A DNA stretch of 31,098 nt from Ascoidea tarda (nom. inval.) (lineage: Eukaryota > Ascomycota > Saccharomycetes > Ascoideales > Ascoideaceae), in contig JAKTTS010000142.1 of assembly GCA_030560485.1 (NCBI GenBank), forward strand, positions 1-31,098. The letters run 5' to 3'. The notes beneath the pieces were generated by a model that made no database searches, had not been told where the DNA came from, and worked only from the letters and a program-made list of their open reading frames with translations. Shown here piece after piece: positions 19,865 through 29,429 of the stretch (position 1 is its first letter; every line of letters begins with the position of its first letter). Position numbers and translations under genes: made by a program.

Positions 19865-19903
<39 letters not shown>

Positions 19904-19932
19904 GTAAATAAGTAAATAAGTAACTAAATAAA
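19862..19932. repeat. (AAAT)n tetranucleotide microsatellite
   Basis: About ten perfect AAAT units, then variant AAGT/AACT units to about 19932. It lies in the intergenic part downstream of IVY1 and is non-coding. Confidence 0.9.
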
Positions 19933-20077
19933 AACAAAGGGGTTATAATCATAATAATAACAAAGAAAGAAAAAAAAATAATTAAATAAATACCATTCTA
20001 AAATTTCTTCTCTCCTCTTTTTGCCTCAAGTTTTGTCTAACTTTCTATAGCTCCTAAAAAAAATTTAACACATTCAA

Positions 20078-20149
20078 TTGTATTCCCATTTGTATTCCCA
20101 ACTGAATTCCCTTCTGTATTCCCATTTGTATTTCCATTTGCATTTCCTT
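20078..20149. repeat. 12-bp degenerate minisatellite, six units
   Basis: Six consecutive 12-bp units of consensus TTGTATTCCCAT (20078, 20090, 20102, 20114, 20126, 20138), each with zero to a few changes. They lie about 100 nt downstream of the IVY1 stop. Because the unit is a multiple of three, the minus strand stays open through all copies as a Gly-Asn-Thr-Asn-like string. Confidence 0.85.
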
Positions 20150-20249
20150 TCGATTCCTAATTAACAAAATTCTAATCTAATCCATCAAATTTATTCTCTG
20201 ATGATCTCAATTGCTTATATTCAAACAGCTGTCCCATACTACATATTCT

Positions 20250-22316
20250 TTACTCTTTATCTGATTCACTCAGTTCATTAACTTCACTCACATCTTTCAG
20301 ATATAAAAACGAATTCTTACCATTCAAATTCTTGGTCCCCGTGCTCAATAGCGAATTCTTCTTGCTTACAGTATGGCATGGCGATGCCAATGATGTAGCC
20401 TGAGGCACTGGCAATGAAAACGAATTATCATCCGATAAATTTCCATTACCATTATCAATATCATTATTATAATCATTATTACCCAGATTATCCAGATTAT
20501 CCAGATTATGTTTATCCTGATTATTACTATCCTGATTGGCATTATTAAATATCAAATCATAATTACTCGATGTGGCAATTAATGGAGGTGCTCTTCCTAA
20601 ATATTCATTTTGTTTTCTTCGAATGGATTCTGGTGGAAACAAACTCAAATCATCATGTTCTATATTATTACCATTATTACTATCATTAACATCGTTATTA
20701 TTATTGTTGTTATTAATACCATTAAAATCATTAATCGACAAAACATCTGCCATTATGGATTTATTATCATTTGGTGATATCGATTGCAATTTGCTATTTG
20801 TAATTACTGATTTCCCATTCCCGCCCTCGTTTCCACCATTAATATTTATGTTATTCATTTCACTGTTGTTATTGTTATTGTTAATACTACTAATTTTATA
20901 AGACACCAATTGTTGCTTCATTATCGACGAAGTTATCAGCGCTAACGATTCATTTTTCTGTAAAAATAAATTATGTGGTTTCTTTTTCGAAGGTGATGGA
21001 ACATAAAAATCACTTAAATTATTATTATCATGACTAATTTGATTGTGATTGTGGTTGTGATTTTTATTTACTGGTAGTATTGAAAATGATGGTTTATGAT
21101 CAGGATCAAAGTTATCATAATCGACATTATTAATATTATTGATATTATTGATATTATTGATATTATTGATATTATTGATATTATTATTATCATTAGAAAG
21201 TGTTAGATTCTGGTAATCTAAATCAGAGGTATCGTCATCCGAATTTGCAAATGGATCAGGGCATGTTGCAATTAAATCATCAAGACCACCACCAGACCAT
21301 CCTTTTCTTGCAATACCATCAAAGATCTCAACCTGAGCTCGTACAATTGACGAAACTCTTGTTAATATTTTAGAAGAAGTCGCTTGAACTAAACTAAAAC
21401 AAGACAAATAATAATCGTGCTTTAAATTGTCAATTTCCTGGATTTTTCTGGAAATGTTTGACAATGTCGATTTATAATTGACTAAATTTCGAAATCTAGA
21501 TTTGGATATCTTTGAGTTTTGGTATTCTAAAAACTTCAATTCATTAATCTTTTCGCTAATTTTCTTTTTAAAACTTGAATTGTTGCTGACCGAAATTTGA
21601 TTAAAAGCACTAATCTCGTTTTTAACTGGATTTTCAAAATTGATATAAATAGCCTGAGATAACAATTGTTGATGGTTTGAAATTATGTAGTGAAAGCCAG
21701 CTGCTGACATCAATCCATCAGCTGCATTTCCACTTCCCTTGCACCTGGCACAGTCTTCCAAAGCTGCGCCAAAGTCACTTGCAGCGTTTGAGGTTGATAA
21801 TAGGGAATCCTTATAAGATTGAGCAGTTTTCAATAACTTGTTATAGCAAGACTCTGCAAATTTAATATCTTTTTTCGTTATTATGGTTGGCAAGTCCAAC
21901 ACAGAGGGCGTAAAGGATATAGTTGAATCTAAAGTCGACATTGAAGGTTTTCTGAATAAACTATCTTGCAAGTTTGAATTGAGATAGGTATTGGAAGTCC
22001 CGGTGTTATTTGTATTGCTTATATTGCTGATGTTATCCGGCACATCATTGCCACCATTAATATTAAGATTCAAATTGTTACCACCACTGTTCATATTCCC
22101 ACCAGTACCAGTACTAATATTAGGGTTGGTATTATCGATTGAATTGAGAGACTTGGTTGGCGAAGTTATGCTGCTTTGATTTGAAGAAACAAAATTGTAA
22201 AACTCAGACAAATGAGGTGCTCGAAAGGGTATGATAGCAGACGAAGCGTTGCTGATGACATTGTTGCTGCTGGAGAGAGTCGAATCAGCAACTGAGTCAG
22301 ACATCCTTGAAGACAT
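20250..22316 (-). CDS. IVY1: Ivy1, inverse-BAR phospholipid-binding vacuolar protein
   Basis: Ivy1 is an I-BAR protein of the vacuole and endosome membrane that binds phospholipids, the Rab7 GTPase Ypt7 and Vps33, and is tied to TORC1 and microautophagy control. The core at about residues 138-350 contains LPTIITKKDIKFAESCYNKL, AALEDCARCKGSGNAADGLM and the signature GIARKGWSGGGLDDL. The N-terminal 130 residues and the long C-terminal tail are Asn/Ser-rich, with an Asn-Asn-Ile repeat at 21135-21179. The first in-frame ATG is at 22316 (MSSRMSDS), giving 688 residues; four codons later is another plausible ATG (22304). It is larger than S. cerevisiae Ivy1 (about 450) because of low-complexity inserts. 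It is divergent from MRPL11 and shares its 657-nt promoter. Confidence 0.92.
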   Translation of the reverse strand: MSSRMSDSVADSTLSSSNNVISNASSAIIPFRAPHLSEFYNFVSSNQSSITSPTKSLNSIDNTNPNISTGTGGNMNSGGNNLNLNINGGNDVPDNISNISNTNNTGTSNTYLNSNLQDSLFRKPSMSTLDSTISFTPSVLDLPTIITKKDIKFAESCYNKLLKTAQSYKDSLLSTSNAASDFGAALEDCARCKGSGNAADGLMSAAGFHYIISNHQQLLSQAIYINFENPVKNEISAFNQISVSNNSSFKKKISEKINELKFLEYQNSKISKSRFRNLVNYKSTLSNISRKIQEIDNLKHDYYLSCFSLVQATSSKILTRVSSIVRAQVEIFDGIARKGWSGGGLDDLIATCPDPFANSDDDTSDLDYQNLTLSNDNNNINNINNINNINNINNINNVDYDNFDPDHKPSFSILPVNKNHNHNHNQISHDNNNLSDFYVPSPSKKKPHNLFLQKNESLALITSSIMKQQLVSYKISSINNNNNNSEMNNININGGNEGGNGKSVITNSKLQSISPNDNKSIMADVLSINDFNGINNNNNNNDVNDSNNGNNIEHDDLSLFPPESIRRKQNEYLGRAPPLIATSSNYDLIFNNANQDSNNQDKHNLDNLDNLGNNDYNNDIDNGNGNLSDDNSFSLPVPQATSLASPCHTVSKKNSLLSTGTKNLNGKNSFLYLKDVSEVNELSESDKE
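21135..21179 (-). repeat. 9-bp coding repeat, Asn-Asn-Ile
   Basis: Five perfect copies of ATTATTGAT on the plus strand, with degenerate copies on both sides. On the coding strand they give a run of Asn-Ile-Asn triplets in the disordered IVY1 tail. Confidence 0.85.
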
Positions 22317-22973
22317 TTGCACAGTGAACAAGAGTATCACAGCAATCTAATAAAGTGATCTGATAAAGACAGTGCTTAATCTGGGTTCACTCTAGGATAA
22401 AGAGCGAAGGTTGCAGATCATCCAGAAAACAATAGAAACGGCAAAGTTACCCGAAAAGAGCAGTAGTATGAGAACGCACACAAATCTGCGCAGAGGGTAA
22501 CGTGCACAGTCTTTCTGTATATTTCCACACTGGATGCTGATAATCACTGATGGTATGGTGTAGTTGAGCTCAAGATCTTTTAGAGTGGTGTCTCTGTGCT
22601 GATTCTGCTCTTTGTTGGAATGGCTCCAATTGCTGAGCTGGCGTCTGTGGTTCTTTTGCAGCGCTGAGCTGGCCTTTGGGTCGAGGCGCTGCTGGGCCAC
22701 TGCTGCGAGATTTTCAGGCAGAACAAAGCCTCTGGGTCCATGAGCTGTTTGTAGATTACAGTGTCTTTGCTCTAGAAATCGGATCTCTGAGAGCTGCTGA
22801 AGAGCTTCTTCTTTCTTTGAGCACTATGGAAAATATTTCAAAATGCACACGTGATGAAAAATAGCGCGATTTGATTGGCCTGTGGCAGGAGAAAAAAAGA
22901 GCGTATTGAAAATCCAACAACGAGAGATCTATTGTAATCAGCAAGCAGTTACAGTTCGATTAGGAAGGTGAAA
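22317..22973. promoter_or_regulatory. Divergent IVY1 / MRPL11 promoter
   Basis: This 657-nt region drives both genes. A CACGTGA site (22848-22854) and an inverted CCAAT box (ATTGG, 22874-22878) lie 95-126 nt upstream of the MRPL11 ATG. The middle part (22600-22760) is moderately GC-rich. Short ORFs here overlap on opposite strands and are not supported. Confidence 0.6.
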
Positions 22974-23900
22974 ATGAGTTCTTTAGCTGCTCGAAACATA
23001 TATTCGTATTCGAATTCGCTATTTGCAAAAAGCAATCTTTCATTTAATGTTTTATTCAGACGCCAAAAGCATTTTAATTCAGTGGCCATTATCAATAACC
23101 ATAAGAAGAACTTGTTGATTGAGAACAGAAAAGTTGTCAGAACCACGATTAAACCAATAGACTCGAGAAAGACATTTTTAATTGATTTCTACAAGGACAT
23201 ACTAGACAATAATTCTATTATTTTATTTTTGCATCATAACAATTTGACTAAAACTGAAAATTTCAACTTGCGAAGCAAGTTTATTGACATTTTATCTAAA
23301 GATGGAAAGCAGGAAATCGGATCGTTTCATATAATTCGAAACAAGCTATTTCGGGTGTTGTTAAGAAACTATTATGATAACGATCCAGCATCTATCGATG
23401 CATTGTATACCAATAATTATTATAACAAAATCAACAAGTTGATTAGAAAGAATCCCGAGAGGGAGAGCGAGAAAGTTGAAAAACTTGACAGCGAGAAATT
23501 CAATAAGTTTTTGGACAATCAAAAATTAGTTGACAAATTATTACCGATTTTGAATGGGCCTACAGCTGTGTTGACTATTAAGGAGACCAATCCGATGATA
23601 TTGAAAAAATTGATTACTATATTAAACAGCACAAATGAAAAATTGATTCTCATGGCAGCCAAAGTTGAAAATTCGATATTTGATTTGAAAGATATAAACC
23701 AGTTTAAGAATTTACCCTCAAAGGAAAATCTACACTCTCAATTGGTGGGATTATTGACCATTCTAAGTGGTGCAGGATTGGTCAGAACATTGGAGACTAC
23801 CACTCAGTCATTATATCTTCATTTAAAGAGTCACGAGGATAACATCAATCCCAATACAGCAGATTCTAACACAAAGGAAACAAGTCAAGAGAAACAATAG
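22974..23900 (+). CDS. MRPL11: Mitochondrial ribosomal protein uL10m (Mrpl11)
   Basis: Protein of the large mitochondrial ribosomal subunit, uL10 family, which anchors the bL12 stalk that recruits translation factors. The first 35 residues are rich in Arg, Ser and Phe and lack acidic residues, a typical mitochondrial presequence. The mature part begins near VVRTTIKPIDSRKTFLIDFY and continues through NNSIILFLHHNNLTKTENFN, the usual family opening. Near the C-terminus, HSQLVGLLTILSGAGLVRTL matches the uL10 end. I use the ATG at 22974; the frame is open two codons further but begins with GTG there. The 308 residues compare with about 250 in S. cerevisiae Mrpl11. It is divergent from IVY1 and converges on ADK1. 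Confidence 0.88.
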   Translation: MSSLAARNIYSYSNSLFAKSNLSFNVLFRRQKHFNSVAIINNHKKNLLIENRKVVRTTIKPIDSRKTFLIDFYKDILDNNSIILFLHHNNLTKTENFNLRSKFIDILSKDGKQEIGSFHIIRNKLFRVLLRNYYDNDPASIDALYTNNYYNKINKLIRKNPERESEKVEKLDSEKFNKFLDNQKLVDKLLPILNGPTAVLTIKETNPMILKKLITILNSTNEKLILMAAKVENSIFDLKDINQFKNLPSKENLHSQLVGLLTILSGAGLVRTLETTTQSLYLHLKSHEDNINPNTADSNTKETSQEKQ

Positions 23901-24172
23901 AAACAATAGAAACAAAGAGAGAGAGAAGTGAAAAAATAAAAGTGAAAAGAACGGATTTTTGTTGTTTTTTTGTAAATAAATATATACAGTAAATACAAAT
24001 ATATAATGAAAAAGGAATATTAACTCAAAGAATATTGATTAATTTATTGATTATAAAGTCAGCAAGTTTATTTACTATGTTTATAAATATAAATATATAT
24101 GTAATTGTAATTATAATTATAATTATATGTGGTGATATGACAATGTGATGGTATAATTAGGCTTTAGGAAAA
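23901..24172. other. Convergent intergenic region MRPL11/ADK1
   Basis: 272 nt of A/T-rich DNA with AATTATAATT-type repeats at 24095-24125. Both flanking genes end here, so it should hold two 3' UTRs with polyadenylation signals. No further gene is visible. Confidence 0.6.
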
Positions 24173-25556
<1,384 letters not shown>

Positions 25557-25562
25557 AAAAAA
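25557..25562 (-). terminator. RNA polymerase III terminator of tRNA-Gly
   Basis: A run of six T on the minus strand begins 13 nt past the mature tRNA 3' end, and a second T run follows at about 25545-25551. T6 is a sufficient Pol III stop in yeast. Confidence 0.75.
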
Positions 25563-25574
25563 GGTAAACCACAA

Positions 25575-25645
25575 TGCGTAAGCCCGGAATCGAACCGGGA
25601 GCCCAACGATGGCAACGTTGAATTTTACCATTAAACCACTTACGC
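25575..25645 (-). tRNA. tRNA-Gly (GCC)
   Basis: A 71-nt tRNA without an intron. The acceptor stem GCGTAAG/CTTACGC pairs fully, with discriminator A. The anticodon stem CAACG/CGTTG encloses loop TTGCCAT, giving anticodon GCC. The T-arm is CCCGG/CCGGG around TTCGATT. The internal Pol III promoters are intact (A box TGGTTTAATGG, B box GGTTCGATTCC). The sequence is nearly identical to the S. cerevisiae tRNA-Gly(GCC) I recall. CCA is not encoded, as expected. Confidence 0.98.
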
Positions 25646-26006
25646 TTATTTCTAAACTTAAAAGCACACATTTTAAATACTATACATATTACTTTTTTAT
25701 TGTTATTTGTATTTGATTCATTTATGACTTGTTTTTTTGAAAAAAGCATGAGATTTTAAGTTCTAGTGCTGTCTTCTACTCAATCTGATTTGTGTAGGTT
25801 TTCTCCCTGTAAAACCAGGTTTCTCTACAGCTTGCTTAGAATTAAGAAATCGGTTTCATTATTAATTAAATACCGTTCATAATTACCATATTGGCCTACG
25901 AGTCCCTTATGGCTGGTTCGCGATCACAGAATAAATAATAATGTATTTGTGACGGTTCTACACTTGGATATTTTATCAATTGATTTATTTATTGAATATA
26001 CTATAA
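25646..26006. other. Spacer between tRNA-Gly and ALF1
   Basis: 361 nt, AT-rich near the tRNA. It contains the ALF1 3' UTR on the right. A nested inverted repeat at 25793-25829 (TGTA/TACA enclosing GGTTTT/AAAACC) suggests local RNA structure, but I find no convincing snoRNA boxes. No ORF is supported. Confidence 0.5.
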
Positions 26007-26774
26007 TCATAGTTCATCATCAGAGTCATCAAATTCAGATAAGCTTGGTTTGAAAAAATCACCAATTTTTATAGTGTTAGCCTTCAAGAAGCCACCATAA
26101 TTCTTTTTACAGTTGAAGTAGTGATGGTTTTTAATACTGCCATCGTTCTTACCAACCGGCTCATCGAATTCTATGCCAACCCAGATAAAATCGTTGTCGA
26201 TTTCTTTGATTTTTCCAATGTACTTGATTGTTCCGATTCTATTATCTTTGATGACTTGACATCTGTCATCAACCTTATAGTTCGATGAAAGTAAATTAGT
26301 CTCGTCAATCTCCTTTTGTTTATTTGCAGAATAACCTTCATTAAACCTACCCAATTTATTTTTCAATTTCCAGCTTCTCACTGTGTTTTCTTTTTTACTG
26401 TAATCCTCTTCGTTCAACTTGAAAAACTCACCGTTATTATCATTATTGCTATTGTTTTTATTTTTATCATTGCAGGTATTTTGTCTTTTTGCTAGCTCAT
26501 TCAATTCTGAATCCGGTCTTGTATCATTAACATGAAGTCTTGCAAAGGGAATTAAATCTGGAAACGTCGATAGTAAAATATCGTCGCCCTTATCATCAAT
26601 TGTGATGGGATCAGTAGTCAATGATGTTGCATATAGTAAGAGCTGTTGATTAGCTGGAGGCACGCCTGTTATCAATTCTAGTCTCTTTTTCAAGTATCCA
26701 AGAGAGTAGTTCAATGAGATTCTTCTCTCAGACGACGTCAATAGGGAAGTCACATATATGCTTATATCTGCCAT
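26007..26774 (-). CDS. ALF1: Alf1, tubulin-folding cofactor B
   Basis: Alf1 (TBCB) binds newly folded alpha-tubulin and helps pass it to cofactor E during tubulin dimer assembly. Residues 1-85 form a ubiquitin-like domain (ISIYVTSLLTSSERRISLNY at the start, PPANQQLLLY later). An Asn/Lys-rich linker (about 90-120) follows. The CAP-Gly domain spans about 168-240 and has the signature GKNDGS (208-213) and YGGFLKA. The acidic C-terminus DDSDDEL resembles the family's acidic tail, which mimics the tubulin end. At 255 residues it matches S. cerevisiae Alf1 (254). The start codon is 281 nt from the LSM7 ATG, and the two genes diverge as they do in S. cerevisiae. Confidence 0.95.
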   Translation of the reverse strand: MADISIYVTSLLTSSERRISLNYSLGYLKKRLELITGVPPANQQLLLYATSLTTDPITIDDKGDDILLSTFPDLIPFARLHVNDTRPDSELNELAKRQNTCNDKNKNNSNNDNNGEFFKLNEEDYSKKENTVRSWKLKNKLGRFNEGYSANKQKEIDETNLLSSNYKVDDRCQVIKDNRIGTIKYIGKIKEIDNDFIWVGIEFDEPVGKNDGSIKNHHYFNCKKNYGGFLKANTIKIGDFFKPSLSEFDDSDDEL

Positions 26775-27056
26775 GTTCGAATCAGCTTCTCTTCTTGTTT
26801 GTACTTCAGGTGTTCTTTGCCAAATCCCTCCTTAGTAATGTATTTTTGATAAAACACTCTTATCACCACTGGAAGAATGTTCCTATTTACCATCTCAAGG
26901 AGACCATTTCTGTGGATCTTTCTCTTTTCGGCACATGAAAAAAGCAAAAAATGCTACACACGCCAGCGAAAAACGAGGAAGAAGAGGAAGAAGAGGAAGA
27001 AGAAACAGCAGAAAAATACATTTTACTGTTCTCTCAGCATCACTACGAACCAAGTC
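26775..27056. promoter_or_regulatory. Divergent ALF1 / LSM7 promoter
   Basis: A compact 282-nt bidirectional promoter. It contains three perfect copies of the 9-mer GAGGAAGAA (26975-27001), a purine tract that would lie just upstream of, or in, the LSM7 leader. I see no clear TATA box. Confidence 0.6.
26975..27001. repeat. 9-bp purine repeat, three units
   Basis: GAGGAAGAA repeated three times without change, 56 nt before the LSM7 ATG. Short (GAGGAAGAA)-like tracts could act as a nucleosome-excluding element; no more can be said. Confidence 0.8.
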
Positions 27057-27552
27057 ATGGACAACAGAGTATGTTGCAATTCCAATTCTTTCCTCTCCCC
27101 TTGTTTTCCGACACCATACTAACGTCTTTCTTTCAATGATAATTGTGACAATTTAGAACAGACAAAAGAGATACAACAGAGGTTACAACAGTCACAATTC
27201 TGGTAACTCAAGTTATAACAGCAATTCCAATGCAAGCTCGAACCAACAATACAAAAACGACGGTCCCAAAAGAGATGCTATATTGGACTTGAGCAAGTTC
27301 AAAAACGAAAAGTTGCGAGTGAAATTCATCGGCGGCAGAGAGATCATTGGGGTGCTCAAGGGCTACGACCAGTTGATGAATCTTGTCTTGGATAACGTTG
27401 AGGAATCGCTCCGAGATCCAGACGACGACACTGTGTTAACTGAGAAGAAAAGGCAGCTAAATGGGCTAGTGGTTGTCCGAAGCCCATTGTTGTTGACTGT
27501 CTCGCCAGTAGATGGAAGTGAGGTCATCGACAACCCCTTCACCAACGAGTAG
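27057..27552 (+). CDS. LSM7: Lsm7, Sm-like protein, spliced
   Basis: Lsm7 is a subunit of the Lsm1-7 ring (cytoplasmic mRNA decapping) and the Lsm2-8 ring (U6 snRNA stability, splicing). The gene has two exons, 27057-27068 (M-D-N-R) and 27157-27552, joined in phase 0 to give 135 residues. An Asn/Ser-rich N-terminal tail leads into GPKRDAILDLSKF, then Sm1 (LRVKFIGGREIIGVLKGYDQ) and Sm2 (GLVVVRSPLLLTVSP), ending VIDNPFTNE. Two points support the splice model: the second exon has no usable ATG before the Sm domain, and the residues before it match Lsm7. The Sm2 motif reads VRS where the family usually has RG. It is divergent from ALF1, and EOS1 follows on the same strand. Confidence 0.93.
27069..27156 (+). 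other. LSM7 spliceosomal intron
   Basis: An 88-nt intron with perfect yeast signals: donor GTATGT (27069-27074), branch point TACTAAC (27117-27123) and acceptor TTTAG ending at 27156, 33 nt past the branch site. A pyrimidine-rich stretch lies between donor and branch. An in-frame TAG at the acceptor makes splicing necessary for the long N-terminus. S. cerevisiae LSM7 also has a 5'-proximal intron. Confidence 0.95.
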
Positions 27553-28049
27553 TGCTGCTGTTGTTGCCACTCCACTAAATACACGTTTCTCATACACCAC
27601 AACCACCACAGCCAGCAAACTCCCACCACAATCATCAATAGCAAAGTAATACCCCATTCCAACCCTCTGGCTCCGCTTCTGCACTGGCCCTGCCGCATAT
27701 CACGGGTTTTCCCACTGAAATTTGTACAAAAGTCCAAAAAAATTGCCATTCTTTGTGTGAGATCAAAATTTTATTTCTGATAAGAGTTAAAGGGTAATCG
27801 AAGCATCAATGGTCAATTATCAACTGTCAATTATCAACCATCACAGCCTGATTCTTTGCTGAATTGCCTATATATATATATACCTTTAGCATTACCATTG
27901 CCATTATATATGCCTCTTCATATAACCTATAATAAATAATTTATAACAGCCCATCATTATCACTTATCATTATCTATTGTCCATCTTGTTAATTATCTTG
28001 TTAATTATTTTAACTATTTTGTTAATTATCTTATTAATTATCTTGCTAA
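27553..28049 (+). promoter_or_regulatory. LSM7 3' flank and EOS1 promoter
   Basis: This 497-nt gap holds the LSM7 3' end and EOS1 promoter. A run of TA repeats (27869-27882) about 170 nt before the ATG can serve as a TATA element. Two repeat families are present: TCAATTATCAAC-like units near 27809-27840, and about five degenerate 12-nt TTGTTAATTATC units from 27986 to 28045, ending right before the start codon. Confidence 0.6.
27986..28045. repeat. 12-nt degenerate repeat before the EOS1 start
   Basis: Five units related to CTTGTTAATTAT stand in tandem and end four bases before the EOS1 ATG. If transcription starts at the TA-rich element upstream, they are part of the 5' UTR. Confidence 0.7.
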
Positions 28050-29429
28050 ATGGATGATAACCAGTTATACCATACATACTCAAGAAACTGCAATGATCCG
28101 ATAATTGAAACCTCTTTCTCAAGATCAAATTCCTTCAACAACATCCGCCACATCAATAGTATCAACAGTTTGCACAATTATAACAATCAAAATACCAACT
28201 ATATTAATAACTATACTAACATGTCTTCAAACGACAACGAAACTGATTTAGATTTTGACCATAGCCATAACCGAAACCGAAATCATATCCACATTCATAG
28301 CCTCAACCACAACCATGAAGAAGACGACGACGATGATGATGACGACAATGACGAAGAAGAAGAAGAAGACGACGACGACGATGATAACCAGATTATTGAA
28401 ATCTCAAAAAAATCTTCTAATAACTTCAAGACCTTGAAAAAATTTGGTTTGAAATTATTAAATGCAAAACAGCATTTAGCTTTAGCTTTATGTAGAGATT
28501 TATCTTTGTTAATTTGTTTTAAAAACATGTTGAAATGCTTTAAGTTAGCTTATTTAACTTATTATAATGTAAATAATAATCATCTTGAAAGTCTCCCTTC
28601 TTCTCAGTACAATGAAAATCTATTAAACATATCAATCATAACAAGCACAAGAGCTTCGGAATCAATTTTAACCTCAATTTGGTGTCTTGTATCAACTTAC
28701 CTTATTTACTCAATCTTAGATGGTTTGATGACAAGATGGATAGTCTTTTATTCGGTCCAAGCAACTATCATCAGAATGTTGTCAATGTCTTTTTTACTAA
28801 TCACTATCATCAACTCTGTAATATTCCTCTTCACTCCATCCTTATCAAATGATAACATCAACCACAACATTGATCCAAGCACAAGTTTGCACACTTGGAT
28901 AATCATAAGCTGTATCTTGACTCTAATTTACATCATACAAAACTTCTTTGTTAGCGATTTGGACCAAATCGACACCTCTCAATCAATATCTCTTCCTTAT
29001 AAAACAAGATCAAGGGCAAATAGCACAAACCTAAACCATATTCACCACAGTCACAGCAACAGTGGTTCTAACAACAATGGCTCCATCGCCTCAAGTGGCC
29101 TTGATATTCTCAGCAACTCAAGCAATTCCGCCAGCATTTCAAACGTTACCAGAAAAAACAGCTCTGTCAATATCAATGCCAACCACTTGAAAAGACACAA
29201 CGAGTCATCTGCTTCCATAGCTCTCCATCTCAATGCCAGAAAAAAGAAGAAATCAAGGTACTTCAATTACTACAACATCATAATCTTTGCTGTTGTGCCA
29301 GTAGGTGTTGCGTCTTTTATAACAATGATAGGTTTATATAGAAACTTGGTGATACTCAAACTAGACATTGAACAGCGAAACTATCTATTCCACACTATCA
29401 ACAGTGCCAGCAATAGCATAGAAATATAG
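28050..29429 (+). CDS. EOS1: Eos1, ER membrane N-glycosylation protein
   Basis: Eos1 is an ER multi-pass membrane protein whose loss in S. cerevisiae alters N-glycosylation and oxidant tolerance; its molecular activity is unknown. Family landmarks are clear: QHLALALCRDLSLLICFKN (about 138-157), TRASESILTSIWCLVSTYL, ILDGLMTRWIVFYSVQATII, LHTWIIISCILTLIYIIQNF and FAVVPVGVASFITMIGLYRN near the end. I count about five membrane segments. The N-terminal 130 residues are a soluble Asn-rich region followed by a His-rich stretch (HSHNRNRNHIHIHSLNHNH) and an almost pure Asp/Glu run at about 89-115. A Ser/Asn-rich loop (about 325-385) interrupts the last two membrane segments. It has 459 residues against about 366 in S. 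cerevisiae. The ATG at 28050 is the first in frame. Confidence 0.93.
   Translation: MDDNQLYHTYSRNCNDPIIETSFSRSNSFNNIRHINSINSLHNYNNQNTNYINNYTNMSSNDNETDLDFDHSHNRNRNHIHIHSLNHNHEEDDDDDDDDNDEEEEEDDDDDDNQIIEISKKSSNNFKTLKKFGLKLLNAKQHLALALCRDLSLLICFKNMLKCFKLAYLTYYNVNNNHLESLPSSQYNENLLNISIITSTRASESILTSIWCLVSTYLIYSILDGLMTRWIVFYSVQATIIRMLSMSFLLITIINSVIFLFTPSLSNDNINHNIDPSTSLHTWIIISCILTLIYIIQNFFVSDLDQIDTSQSISLPYKTRSRANSTNLNHIHHSHSNSGSNNNGSIASSGLDILSNSSNSASISNVTRKNSSVNINANHLKRHNESSASIALHLNARKKKKSRYFNYYNIIIFAVVPVGVASFITMIGLYRNLVILKLDIEQRNYLFHTINSASNSIEI

Larger units (their letters stand above)
18101..20249. other. Unexplained 2.1-kb region, possible noncoding transcript
   Basis: No frame here supports a protein. 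Around 18880-18920 there are repeated GATATAATA motifs and a CCAAT box at 18939-18943. From about 18970 the plus strand becomes pyrimidine-rich, the look of a yeast transcription start and leader, but no long ORF follows before IVY1 converges at 20249. A 22-codon ATG ORF near 19271 is too short to judge. Two GAAnnTTC units (18357-18364 and 18388-18395) resemble partial heat-shock elements. The right part is AT-rich and holds a tetranucleotide microsatellite and a 12-bp minisatellite. It may be a noncoding RNA gene or simply spacer. Confidence 0.4.

Noticed and set aside
28295-28528. Minus-strand ORF with a long Ser run opposite EOS1
   Set aside because: It is the antisense image of the Asp/Glu codon run in EOS1, which is supported by family matches.
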